Positions 42,854 through 50,664 of a stretch of DNA of 64,000 nt are shown here, piece after piece. The stretch's first letter is position 1; each line of letters begins with the position of its first letter. The stretch is taken from positions 1 through 64,000 of the forward strand of contig NZ_JADKPO010000009.1 in NCBI RefSeq assembly GCF_015352445.1, in the 5' to 3' direction. The notes beneath the pieces are model-generated. The model made no database searches. It was given only the letters and a program-made list of their open reading frames with translations, and was not told the DNA's origin. A program made the translations under genes and the position numbers. Source of the DNA: Nocardioides agariphilus. Lineage in GTDB: Bacteria; Actinomycetota; Actinomycetes; Propionibacteriales; Nocardioidaceae.

Positions 42854-44032
42854 TTACTGATTCTTGCGGTGCATCGGGGAGACCAGGGTTGAGACGATCG
42901 ACGTCAAGGGGTCGTACGCACCGTGCGAGACCGACGCGCGGGGGGCCTTGGACCAGACGGTCTCGGGCCTCGCCTGCAGGAGGATGACGTTGTCGCCGTC
43001 AGGCAGGTCGCGGTCGATCGCCCACTCGACGTCCTGCGGACGCCCGTAGTGCTTCTCGGCCCGTCGGGCCATCGCCGCCACGGCGCAGATCTCCTCGTCG
43101 GTCAGGCACTGCACGGTGCGACGCTCGTCCTCCACCTCGCACACGGTCACGACGCCGTCGACTCGCCTGTACTCGATCGCCTTGTCGGAGATGGTGCGCT
43201 CGACGACCTCGCGCAGCACCTTGTCGACGAGGAAGTTGTCGGGGGTGACCTCGCCGGAGACGACCGACTCGCCGAGTCCCCAGGACGCGTCGATGGCGAC
43301 CTGCGAACGGTCGCCGGTCGAGGGGTTCAAGGTGAAGGCGACCCCGGCCGCGCGCGGGTCGACCATCTTCTGGACCCCCACGGACATGGAGATCTGTCGG
43401 TAGTCGTAGCCGAACTGCTCGCGGTAGGCGATCGCGCGGTCGGTGAAGATCGAGGCCCAGCACCGGCGTACGTGCTCGACGACCGAGTCAGCGCCGGTGA
43501 TCCAGAGGTAGGTGTCCTGCTGGCCGGCGAAGGACGCATCGGGCAGGTCCTCGGCCGTGGCCGAGGAGCGTACGGCGACCCCGATGCCCTGCTCCGGACC
43601 GGCCGGGCTGCCGCAGTGCGCCGAGAGCTGGGCGTACGCCGTCCGGATCGCCTCCTCGATGTCGGCATGGATCGGGAGCGCGACGATGGCCTCACGGATC
43701 TCGGCGGCGACCTTCTGCAGCAGGCGCGAGTCGCTCACGTCGAGCGGGTCGAGCAGGCCGCGCACGTGGGCCACGAGGTCGGGGTGCGATCGCAGGCTCT
43801 CGTAGGCGTCGGTGGTGACCGCGAAGCCGGGAGGTACGGGCAGACCGGCGGTGATCATCGAGCCGAGCGAGGCGTTCTTGCCGCCCACGCGTGGGCGGTC
43901 GTCCTCGGTGTACTCGTCGAACCACAGGACGTACGGCGATGCGTCACGCATGCGCGCCACCCTCGGGACAGGCGTAACGGTGCGATGCACCCACCACTCG
44001 TGCTCCTCGACCACCGGGCAGCTGCGGCACAT
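42854..44032 (-). CDS. PEP synthase-like ATP-binding subunit, phenylphosphate synthase beta-like
   Basis: 392 residues, one ATP-grasp (PEP/pyruvate-binding) domain only, like the separate beta subunit of phenylphosphate synthase and CreI. Visible: VGGKNASLGSMITAGLPVPPGFAVTTDA, VAVRSSATAEDLPDASFAGQQDTYL, QKMVDPRAAGVAFTLNP, SWGLGESVVSGEVTPDNF and the end VILLQARPETVWS. It would phosphorylate the histidine of the 601-aa partner with ATP. The N-terminus CRSCPVVEEHEWWVHR carries a CxxC not found in PEP synthase. GGAG lies 6 bases before the ATG at 44032, supporting that start. Next gene 22 bp downstream. Confidence 0.85.
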   Translation of the reverse strand: MCRSCPVVEEHEWWVHRTVTPVPRVARMRDASPYVLWFDEYTEDDRPRVGGKNASLGSMITAGLPVPPGFAVTTDAYESLRSHPDLVAHVRGLLDPLDVSDSRLLQKVAAEIREAIVALPIHADIEEAIRTAYAQLSAHCGSPAGPEQGIGVAVRSSATAEDLPDASFAGQQDTYLWITGADSVVEHVRRCWASIFTDRAIAYREQFGYDYRQISMSVGVQKMVDPRAAGVAFTLNPSTGDRSQVAIDASWGLGESVVSGEVTPDNFLVDKVLREVVERTISDKAIEYRRVDGVVTVCEVEDERRTVQCLTDEEICAVAAMARRAEKHYGRPQDVEWAIDRDLPDGDNVILLQARPETVWSKAPRASVSHGAYDPLTSIVSTLVSPMHRKNQ

Positions 44033-44044
44033 CTTCTCCGTCCT

Positions 44045-45154
44045 TCAGTCGCTAGTGGCCATGGGCTGGTCGCCTGCTCGGGGCGGGACCCAGGCCTCGT
44101 CGAGCTGCCAGGTCGGCAGCGTTGAGATCTGCGGCACGTGGATCTCCTGCACCCTGTTGCGGTAGGACACCAGCGCCTCGGTGCCGCCCTCGAAGACCTT
44201 GATGCGCACGTGCTCGGTGTTGTAGGGCTCGCCGGGGTCGTAGCCCAGGGCGGCGACCGCGAAGGCGCGGATCGGGCCGGAGTGCGTGGCGATCATCATC
44301 CGGGCGCCAGGGTGCTCGTGCGCCAGGCGTTGAATGCCGGTCCAGAACCGGCGTATGCACATGACTGGCGGCTCGAAGTGCAGCATCGGGATCTGCAGCC
44401 AGTGCTGGATCGGGTCGGCGCCGCCTTGTTGGGTGCGCCAGAACCGGTCGATCTCGACCAGCCAGAGCGGACGGTCGCCGAGGGCGGTGCGCTCGAACTG
44501 CTCGAGGGTGGAGTAGTACTTGCGGAACGCCGCGGTCACGTCGCGGATGCCCTCGGGGGTGGCGACGCCGAAGTTGCGGAACTCCTCCATCGGCTCGGGC
44601 TCGAGGACCTTGACGTCCTTGTCGAACATCGCGAGCCCGTCCTGCAGACCACGCTCGATGTTCTGCGCGGTCTCGCGGGCCCGGTTCGTGTCGGCGTGCC
44701 GGAGCACGATCGTCTCGCCGGGGGAGACGCGCTTCGACACGGTGTGCCCGTAGGTGTGCGCCTGCCAGGTGCCGAGCGGCGTGAGGCCCGACTCGGTCGA
44801 GTACCCCTGGGTCTCGCCGTGCCGGATCAGGTAGACGTCGGCGACGACCGCCTTCTTGGCGTGCGGCGGTGCGGAGATCTCCTTGGTGCGGTTGTCCTCC
44901 GACATCGCCTTCTGCATGCCGTGACCGATGTTCGGCCTGATGTCGCGTTGCTCCAGCGGCAGCGATGTCGGCCCTTGGCGGTCCTCGCCCTGGCGCTGCC
45001 TGAACCGGCGGAGGTACAGCGGCAGGCTCTCGTCCGAGTCCCCCTCCGTGGGGTCCTGGGTCTTCTGGCGGTCCAGGTACGTCGCGAGGTAGCGCGGCGG
45101 GTCTACCCGCTGCGTGTTGGGCAGCCCGCGCCGGTCTCGGGGTTCGTCGGTCAT
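44045..45154 (-). CDS. histidine phosphatase family protein
   Basis: 369 residues. The phosphoglycerate-mutase-like core starts at ~104: VYLIRHGETQGYS (nucleophile His112), LRHADTNRARETA, and the second catalytic His in MIATHSGPIRAF. The ~100-residue N-terminal extension is charged and likely disordered (ATYLDRQKTQDPTEGDSDES). In this operon, 12 bp before the kinase-like subunits, the obvious task is removing phosphate from an oxidised aryl phosphate, giving the catechol for the two extradiol enzymes. The C. glutamicum p-cresol pathway also includes a phosphohydrolase (CreD); whether it has this fold I cannot confirm. ATG start. Confidence 0.87.
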   Translation of the reverse strand: MTDEPRDRRGLPNTQRVDPPRYLATYLDRQKTQDPTEGDSDESLPLYLRRFRQRQGEDRQGPTSLPLEQRDIRPNIGHGMQKAMSEDNRTKEISAPPHAKKAVVADVYLIRHGETQGYSTESGLTPLGTWQAHTYGHTVSKRVSPGETIVLRHADTNRARETAQNIERGLQDGLAMFDKDVKVLEPEPMEEFRNFGVATPEGIRDVTAAFRKYYSTLEQFERTALGDRPLWLVEIDRFWRTQQGGADPIQHWLQIPMLHFEPPVMCIRRFWTGIQRLAHEHPGARMMIATHSGPIRAFAVAALGYDPGEPYNTEHVRIKVFEGGTEALVSYRNRVQEIHVPQISTLPTWQLDEAWVPPRAGDQPMATSD

Positions 45155-45164
45155 GAACGTCCCG

Positions 45165-46076
45165 TCATGAGTGCACCGTCAGGAAGTTCTGGTCGACGAC
45201 GCCTTCGTAGTAGAAGACGGCGCGACCCATCTGGGCCTCGGTCCAGGTGATCGGCTCGCGGTCGGGGTCGGCCCAGTAGCCGCCGGTGTAGACCTCGTTG
45301 CGGTTGCCGGCGGGATCGAAGAAGTAGAGGCCCCAGCCGCGCGTGGCACCGTGCCGCGTGGGGCCTGCGTCGATGCGCACCCCGTGGTAGGCCGCGATGT
45401 CCGCGGAGCGACGCAGGTCGTTCCAGTCGTCGACCCAGTACGCGACGTGGTGGAAGGCGGCGTCGGGCCCGACGATGAAGGCGATGTCGTGCGCCGTGTG
45501 TGTGCGCTCGAGGAACGTGGCCAGCTGGTGACCGTCGTCGGCGACGATCTGCTCGGTCAGCCGGAAGCCCAGCACCTCGGTGTAGAAGCGGGTGATCTCG
45601 TCGACGTCCTCGCACATCAAGAAGACGTGGTCGATGCGCGGCGGGTGCATGCCCGACAGGCCCTGTGGCTCCGGGGGCGGGTTGTGCAGCGGCAGGGCGT
45701 TGCCGATCTGCTCCATGCCGTGCACCAGCTCGATGGTGTGGCCGCTCGGCGCGACAAACCGCACCGTCTCTCCCGAGCCGGGCCCCAGCTCGCCGGCCGC
45801 GAAGCGCTTGGTCGCGATGCCGTAGCCCTCGATCGCACTCGTGAGCTCGTCGAGGTCCTCGGCGTGCTGCACCTTGAAGCCGACGCGCTCGACGCCGTAC
45901 GTCGGGGCGTAGCGCAGGATCAGCGAGTGGTGCTGCTGCTCGTCCCAGCCCTTGAGGTAGACCGCCTCGTCCTCGACCGCGGTCTCGATCAGGCCCATCA
46001 CCTCGGTGTAGTAGGCCGTGGACAGCTCGAGGTCGGGGCAGCGCACCTCGACGTGGCTCAGTCGCAAGATGCCCAA
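45165..46076 (-). CDS. extradiol ring-cleavage dioxygenase (catechol 2,3-dioxygenase type), copy 1
   Basis: 303 residues, two-domain VOC fold (XylE-size). Iron ligands: His150 (PPRIDHVFL), His209/210 (FHHVAYW) and Glu261 in the signature GNRNEVYTGGY. It opens a catechol ring next to the hydroxyl pair to a 2-hydroxymuconic semialdehyde. TTG start at 46076 is supported by AAAGGGGG upstream and by matching the paralog's N-terminus (GILRLSHV). The neighbouring gene encodes a close paralog, so this is a tandem duplication. It lies 10 bp before the phosphatase gene. Confidence 0.9.
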   Translation of the reverse strand: MGILRLSHVEVRCPDLELSTAYYTEVMGLIETAVEDEAVYLKGWDEQQHHSLILRYAPTYGVERVGFKVQHAEDLDELTSAIEGYGIATKRFAAGELGPGSGETVRFVAPSGHTIELVHGMEQIGNALPLHNPPPEPQGLSGMHPPRIDHVFLMCEDVDEITRFYTEVLGFRLTEQIVADDGHQLATFLERTHTAHDIAFIVGPDAAFHHVAYWVDDWNDLRRSADIAAYHGVRIDAGPTRHGATRGWGLYFFDPAGNRNEVYTGGYWADPDREPITWTEAQMGRAVFYYEGVVDQNFLTVHS

Positions 46077-46116
46077 GGTTGCCCCCTTTCTGTCGCAGCT
46101 CGGTCGTGAAGAACGG

Positions 46117-47022
46117 TCAGGTGTGGACGGTGACGAAGCGTTCGTTGACCTCGCCCTCGTAGTAGAAGACGGCCTGGCCGATGTTGTCCTCGGTCCAGGT
46201 GATGGTCGGGAAGTCGGGGTCAGGGCGGTAGCCACCGGTGAACACCTCGTTGCGGGTGCCCATGGGGTCGAAGAAGTAGATGGTGTTGCCGCGCGTGACG
46301 CCGTGTCTTGTCGGGCCTACGTCGATCTGGATCGCGTTGTAGGCCAGGATGTCGGCCGACCTGCGTACGTGGTCCCAGTCGTCGAGCCAGAACGCGAAGT
46401 GGTGCAGCGCGCCATTGGGGCCGTTGACGATCGCGATGTCGTGAGGCGAGTGCGAGCGCTCCATCCAGACGCCGATCTGGTGTCCGTCGCCGCCGACCAG
46501 CTGCTCGGTCATCCGGAAGCCCAGCACGTCCATGAAGAACTTTGCGGACTCGCCGACCTCCTCGGCGTTGATGAGCATGTGGTCCATCCGCGGCGGCGCG
46601 ATGCCCTGCAGGTCGATCGGGATCTCTGGGTTCAGCTTGCTCATCCGCCCGCCGACCTTGTCGACCTCGTGCACCAGCTCCATCTCGTGGCCCGAGGGGG
46701 TCTCGAACCGGATCGACTCCCCCTGACCGACCTCCTCCCCGCGTGAGACGCGGTGGACGTGGAAGCCGTAGCTCTCGACGGCCTTCTCCAGGTCGGCCAG
46801 GTCGTCCTCGGTCTCGACCTTGAACGCGAACCGATCGATGCCCACGCGAGGGTCGTACCGGACAGCCAGCGAGTGATGGTCCTCCTCGTCCCAGCACTTG
46901 AAGAACGCGCGGTCGTCGGTGGTCTCGGTGATGTCGAGCCCCATCACGCCGGTGTAGTAGGCCTTGGCCAGGTCCATGTCGGGCACCGTGATGTCGACGT
47001 GGGAGAGGCGGAGGATGCCCAT
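46117..47022 (-). CDS. extradiol ring-cleavage dioxygenase (catechol 2,3-dioxygenase type), copy 2
   Basis: 301 residues, paralog of copy 1 with the same start GILRLSHVD and same active-site layout: His148 (PPRMDHMLI), His207/208 (LHHFAFW), Glu259 (TRNEVFTGGY). Residues around the pocket differ (HSPHD against HTAHD; FWLDDWD against YWVDDWN), so the two may prefer different catechols. First gene of the minus-strand operon; ATG at 47022. The intergenic region before it (to 47425) holds the divergent promoters, an 11-bp-arm palindrome and REP repeats. Confidence 0.9.
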   Translation of the reverse strand: MGILRLSHVDITVPDMDLAKAYYTGVMGLDITETTDDRAFFKCWDEEDHHSLAVRYDPRVGIDRFAFKVETEDDLADLEKAVESYGFHVHRVSRGEEVGQGESIRFETPSGHEMELVHEVDKVGGRMSKLNPEIPIDLQGIAPPRMDHMLINAEEVGESAKFFMDVLGFRMTEQLVGGDGHQIGVWMERSHSPHDIAIVNGPNGALHHFAFWLDDWDHVRRSADILAYNAIQIDVGPTRHGVTRGNTIYFFDPMGTRNEVFTGGYRPDPDFPTITWTEDNIGQAVFYYEGEVNERFVTVHT

Positions 47023-47091
47023 GGGTGTGACCGTGACAGACGTCACGGGCCCCGCCAAACACTCTCCCGCTCCCCGGGAAGGCCTCCTGCC

Positions 47092-47127
47092 GGTTGAGGT
47101 TTGTTGAGCAGCAACCGTCTGGACACC
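47092..47127. repeat. diverged REP-like element (variant 1)
   Basis: GGTTGAGGTTTGTTGAGCAG then CAACCGTCTGGACACC: outer arms recognisable, core changed to GTTG-AG-CA-GCAAC. Confidence 0.6.
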
Positions 47128-47154
47128 GGTGGTCGCTGACGTGCCTCGTCGCCA

Positions 47155-47357
47155 TGGTTTCGAGACAGGCGCTAGCGCGCCTTCCTCAACCAACGGTGCG
47201 CGCCTTCCGCGACCAGCGGTGCGCGCCTTCTTCAACCAAGGGTGCGCGCCTTCCGCGACCAGCGGTGCGCGCCTTCCTCAACCAACGGTGCGCGCCTTCC
47301 TCAACCAACGGTGCGCGCCTTCCTCAACCAACGGAGCGCGCCTTCCTCGACCAGCGG
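47155..47357. repeat. REP unit plus seven 23-bp partial units
   Basis: A full unit (47155-47196) is followed by seven 23-bp units from 47197 to 47357 of the form TGCGCGCCTTCCTCAACCAA then CGG. Units 4-6 are identical, which suggests recent expansion. Confidence 0.88.
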
Positions 47358-47367
47358 AACGAATCTT

Positions 47368-47407
47368 CCCGGATAGCGGGATGCCGCTAGGTATGGCGCT
47401 ATCCGGG
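47368..47407. promoter_or_regulatory. inverted repeat, candidate operator of the aromatic cluster
   Basis: CCCGGATAGCG (47368-47378) and CGCTATCCGGG (47397-47407), perfect 11-bp arms separated by 18 bases, 18 bp upstream of the GTG at 47426. A plausible binding site for the IclR regulator encoded at 48198. Confidence 0.5.
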
Positions 47408-47425
47408 TCCCTACTGTCGTGAGCT

Positions 47426-48205
47426 GTGACGAGTGAGTCCGCGACCGAGGGCGCCCGGCGTGCCGAGGGGATGCGGGCGGCGATGGCGGACTACGTGCGG
47501 ACGGTGCACCAGGCCTATCTCTCGGCCGCGGCGGGCCAACCACCTGGTGTGCGCGGACGGCTGCCGCTGCTGGGCAATGACGTGACCGTACTTGCGGCCG
47601 GGGCCCGCAACCTGCACGTGCTTGCCACCACCGAGCGCCTCCCGGCGCCGACCGGGCCGGAGGTCGCGCTGGACGACGAGCTGGGCGACATGCGGTGGAG
47701 CCTGCGGTTCTACGACCCGGTGATCGTGCCGCAGCTCGGCATGGTCGACGAGAGCAACGGCCCGGCGTTCGCGCAGGTACGTCGGGTACTCGGCGTGGGC
47801 ACGGTGATCTACCACCTGATCGTGCAGCCGGGCTCGCAGCTCGATGGTCATCAGGCTGGCCACGCGGGTGCTGGCCTGGCCATGGACCACCTCGCCGAGG
47901 CTCGCGACTTCGAGTCGATCCGCTCGCGGTCGCGCGGCGCGGAGTCACTGGTCGACGAGATGGAGAGCGCTGCCGTCGCCGGCCTGCCGCGAGCTCTTGC
48001 CCTGCTGGCGGTGGAGATCGTCCGGCAGGTGGCGCCGTGGGACGACGAGGTGGCCACCCTCGCCAAGGCCCGCGAGGTCGACCCCGTCGCCGTACGGCGG
48101 GCGCTGCTGGCCGCCGTACGGGGGGTGGTCTCGACAGGCTCGACCACCGGGGAGGGCTCGACCACTGGTGAGGGCTTGACCACCGAAGGCGCACGTCATG
48201 GGTGA
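47426..48205 (+). CDS. unrecognised protein opening the lower-pathway operon
   Basis: 259 residues, no family recognised. No membrane segment or signal. Features: an N-terminal helix (EGARRAEGMRAAMADYVRTVHQAYLSAAAG), a beta-rich middle (LPLLGNDVTVLAAGARNLHVL; MRWSLRFYDPVIVPQLGMVDES), and a helical end (LPRALALLAVEIVRQVAPWDDEVATL). The last ~25 codons (VVSTGSTTGEGSTTGEGLTT) are repeat-derived, so the native C-terminus may be shorter. The stop overlaps the start of the IclR gene by 8 bp, so it is co-transcribed with the regulator. GTG start. Confidence 0.6.
   Translation: MTSESATEGARRAEGMRAAMADYVRTVHQAYLSAAAGQPPGVRGRLPLLGNDVTVLAAGARNLHVLATTERLPAPTGPEVALDDELGDMRWSLRFYDPVIVPQLGMVDESNGPAFAQVRRVLGVGTVIYHLIVQPGSQLDGHQAGHAGAGLAMDHLAEARDFESIRSRSRGAESLVDEMESAAVAGLPRALALLAVEIVRQVAPWDDEVATLAKAREVDPVAVRRALLAAVRGVVSTGSTTGEGSTTGEGLTTEGARHG
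48125..48181. repeat. REP-derived repeat at the 3' end of the unknown gene
   Basis: GGTCTCGACAGGCTCGACCA then three copies of (G/C)TCGACCAC(C/T)GG(G/T)GAGGG. The outer arm GTCTCGA links it to the same repeat family. Confidence 0.5.
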
Positions 48206-48968
48206 GTCGCTGTCGAGCGTCACCAATGCCGTGCGCGTGCTGAAGGCGTTCTCGTCGCGGCACCGCAGCTATGGCGTCACCGAGCTCGCCCGCAAGCTCG
48301 GGCTCTCGACCTCGACGACCCACCGCCTCCTGGCAACGCTGGTCGCCGAGCACATGGTCGAGCAGGATCCCGAGACCGGTCGCTACCGGCTCGGGCTGGC
48401 GGTCTACGACCTCGTCGCCGCGACCTCGCCCGGCTACGACCTGACCGAGGCCGTGCTGCCGCCGATGACGATGCTGCGCCACCGGACCGGCGAGACGACC
48501 CAGCTCGGCGTGCTCGACGGCCGCGAGGTCGTCTACGTCGAACGCCTGCAGAGCATGCACTCGTTGCGGATGTTCCTCGACGTCGGTCGCCGCAACACCG
48601 CCCACAGCACCGGCACCGGCAAGGTGCTGCTCGCCCACCTCGACAAGGCCGTGCTCGACCGCACGCTCGACGGCTGGGAGCTCCAGGCGTTCACCCCGTT
48701 CACCATCATCGACACCGACCTCCTGCGCAAGGAGCTGGCCCGGATCCGCGAGCAGGGCTGGGGCTGCAACATCGAGGAGGCCGAGATCGGCGCGACCTCG
48801 GTGGGAGCGCCCGTGCGCGACGTGACGGGCCAGGTGGTCGCGGCCCTCTCCGTCGCCGGCCCGACGGCACGGATGTCGCCGGAGCTGCCCGCGATCACCC
48901 ATGCCGTGGTGGAGGCCGCAGCCGCGGCCAGCCGCAGGCTGGGGCACAGAAGCCGGGGGCACGAGTGA
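48198..48968 (+). CDS. IclR family transcriptional regulator
   Basis: 256 residues. Winged-helix domain (SVTNAVRVLKAFSSRHRSYG, VTELARKLGLSTSTTHRLLATL) and C-terminal effector domain (TGETTQLGVLDGREVVYVERLQS; NTAHSTGTGKVLLAHL; GWGCNIEEAEIGATSVGAPV). IclR proteins commonly control aromatic catabolic operons, as activators (PcaR/PobR-like) or repressors, with a pathway intermediate as ligand. It lies between the unknown protein and the hydratase gene, with overlaps on both sides (8 bp and 4 bp), so it is part of the operon it probably controls. ATG start. Confidence 0.9.
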   Translation: MGESLSSVTNAVRVLKAFSSRHRSYGVTELARKLGLSTSTTHRLLATLVAEHMVEQDPETGRYRLGLAVYDLVAATSPGYDLTEAVLPPMTMLRHRTGETTQLGVLDGREVVYVERLQSMHSLRMFLDVGRRNTAHSTGTGKVLLAHLDKAVLDRTLDGWELQAFTPFTIIDTDLLRKELARIREQGWGCNIEEAEIGATSVGAPVRDVTGQVVAALSVAGPTARMSPELPAITHAVVEAAAAASRRLGHRSRGHE

Positions 48969-49762
48969 CCAACCACGAGAGCATCGCCGAGGTGCTGCAC
49001 CACGCGATGCGCACACGCCAGCCGATAGCGCCGCTGACGAGCCCCGAGTCCAGCTCCAGCCTCGACGTCGATGACGCCTACCAGATCCAGCAGGAGATGG
49101 TCCGCCTCATCCTCGACGCCGACGGTGGCAGGCCGATCGGCTACAAGCTCGGCCTGACCTCCAAGCCGATGCAGGAGATGCTCGGGGTCGACCAGCCCGA
49201 CTACGCGCCCGTGCTGTCGTCGATGGTCTTCCCCGACGGGCACACGGTGGACCTCGACCGCTACATCCAGCCCCGCGTCGAGGCCGAGATCGCATTGGTG
49301 CTCGGCGAGGACCTCACGGGACCGGGGGTCACGCCCATGCAGGCCTGGCGGGCCGTCGACGGTGCGGTCGCGGCCATCGAGATGGTCGACTCCCGCATCC
49401 AGGACTGGAAGATCGGCCTGGTCGACACCATCTCCGACCTGGCGTCGTCGGCCGCCACGATCCTGGCCTCGCGCGTCGTGCCGCTCGACGGTTGGGACCC
49501 GCGACTGACCGGCATGGTCGTCTCACGCAACGGCCGGGTCGCCGACAGCGGTGCCGGGGCGGCAGCGCTCGGCGACCCCGTGGGGGCGGTGGCGTGGCTG
49601 GCGAACACCCTGGCGCCGTACGGCGTGACGCTCGAGGCCGGCTGGTTCGTGATGACCGGCGCGCTGCACCGGGCCTTTCCCGTCGAGGCGGGAGACGTCG
49701 TCCGTGCGGACTTCGACCGGCTGGGCTCCGTCACGGTCCACTTCACGAGGGGACAGTCATGA
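48965..49762 (+). CDS. 2-oxopent-4-enoate hydratase (MhpD/XylJ family)
   Basis: 265 residues, fumarylacetoacetate-hydrolase-like fold. Metal-binding and active-site parts: [20 protein letters not shown], the [15 protein letters not shown] motif with the metal acids, [13 protein letters not shown], and the end [11 protein letters not shown]. It hydrates 2-oxopent-4-enoate to 4-hydroxy-2-oxovalerate. Of three paralogs in this operon it is the best candidate for hydratase because it directly precedes the dehydrogenase/aldolase pair. GTG at 48965 overlaps the IclR stop; its own stop overlaps the next ATG. Confidence 0.85.
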   Translation: MTNHESIAEVLHHAMRTRQPIAPLTSPESSSSLDVDDAYQIQQEMVRLILDADGGRPIGYKLGLTSKPMQEMLGVDQPDYAPVLSSMVFPDGHTVDLDRYIQPRVEAEIALVLGEDLTGPGVTPMQAWRAVDGAVAAIEMVDSRIQDWKIGLVDTISDLASSAATILASRVVPLDGWDPRLTGMVVSRNGRVADSGAGAAALGDPVGAVAWLANTLAPYGVTLEAGWFVMTGALHRAFPVEAGDVVRADFDRLGSVTVHFTRGQS

Positions 49763-50664
49763 GCATGCGCTGCGCGATCGTCGGCTCCGGCAACATCGGT
49801 ACCGACTTGATGGTCAAGCTCCAACGCACTGCGGAGCTGGAGCTCGGCGCCGTCATCGGTGTGGATCCCGACTCGGACGGCCTGGCTCGAGCGCGAGCCG
49901 CCGGCATCGAGGCGACGCATGACGGCGTCGACTGGCTGCTGCAGAGGGCTGACGACTTCGACCTCGTCTTCGAGGCCACGAGTGCCTGGGTGCATCGGCA
50001 GAACGCCCCGCGCTACGCGGAGGCCGGCCTTCGGGCGATCGACCTCACGCCAGCCAGACTCGGCCCGCTCGTCGTACCTCCCGTCAACGGCCACGACCAC
50101 CTCGACGCGCCCAACGTCAACCTGATCACGTGTGGCGGCCAGGCGACGGTGCCGATGGTGGCGGCGGTCAACCGGGCGTGCGACGTGCCCTACGCCGAGA
50201 TCGTCTCGTCGGTCTCCTCGGTGTCGGCCGGCCCCGGAACCCGGCAGAACATCGACGAGTTCACCAAGACCACGTCCGATGCGCTCGTGACTGTGGGGGG
50301 CGCCACGCACGGCAAGGCGATCATGGTGCTCAACCCGGCGGACCCGCCGATCCTGATGCGCAACACGGTGTTCTGCGGGCTGCCAGAGGGCTACGACGAG
50401 GCGGCCGTCACCGAGTCGGTGCTGGAGATGGTCGACGCCGTCGCGGCCTACGTCCCGGGCTACCGCCTCAAGAACGAGCCGGTCTTCGAGCGCGACTACT
50501 TCAAGACGCCGGGCGGCGACGTGCCGGCACGCGTCGTGATCCTCCTGGAGGTCGAGGGTGCAGGCGACTACTTCCCGCCGTACGCCGGCAACCTCGACAT
50601 CATGACCGCCGCGGCGGTCCAGGTAGGTCTGGCGATGGCCGAGCACGTGGGGGTGCCCGCATGA
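49759..50664 (+). CDS. acetaldehyde dehydrogenase (acylating)
   Basis: 301 residues, MhpF/DmpF type. Rossmann start [18 protein letters not shown], catalytic Cys125 in [31 protein letters not shown], and [16 protein letters not shown]. It converts acetaldehyde, channelled from the aldolase, to acetyl-CoA with NAD. Its ATG overlaps the hydratase stop and its stop overlaps the aldolase ATG (both ATGA), matching the tight complex of the two enzymes. Confidence 0.94.
   Translation: MSMRCAIVGSGNIGTDLMVKLQRTAELELGAVIGVDPDSDGLARARAAGIEATHDGVDWLLQRADDFDLVFEATSAWVHRQNAPRYAEAGLRAIDLTPARLGPLVVPPVNGHDHLDAPNVNLITCGGQATVPMVAAVNRACDVPYAEIVSSVSSVSAGPGTRQNIDEFTKTTSDALVTVGGATHGKAIMVLNPADPPILMRNTVFCGLPEGYDEAAVTESVLEMVDAVAAYVPGYRLKNEPVFERDYFKTPGGDVPARVVILLEVEGAGDYFPPYAGNLDIMTAAAVQVGLAMAEHVGVPA

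Larger units (their letters stand above)
47023..47425. other. divergent control region of the aromatic cluster
   Basis: 403 bp without a gene. 47092-47127 is a diverged REP element; 47155-47357 is a REP unit followed by seven 23-bp partial units; 47368-47407 is an inverted repeat. Promoters for both arms should lie here, but I see no convincing -35/-10 pair on the minus side; the plus-strand start GTG is at 47426. Confidence 0.7.

Noticed and set aside
46117-47235. Extended N-terminus of extradiol copy 2 (372 codons)
   Set aside because: The extra residues come from REP repeat DNA ([13 protein letters not shown]); the family start at 47022 matches the paralog.
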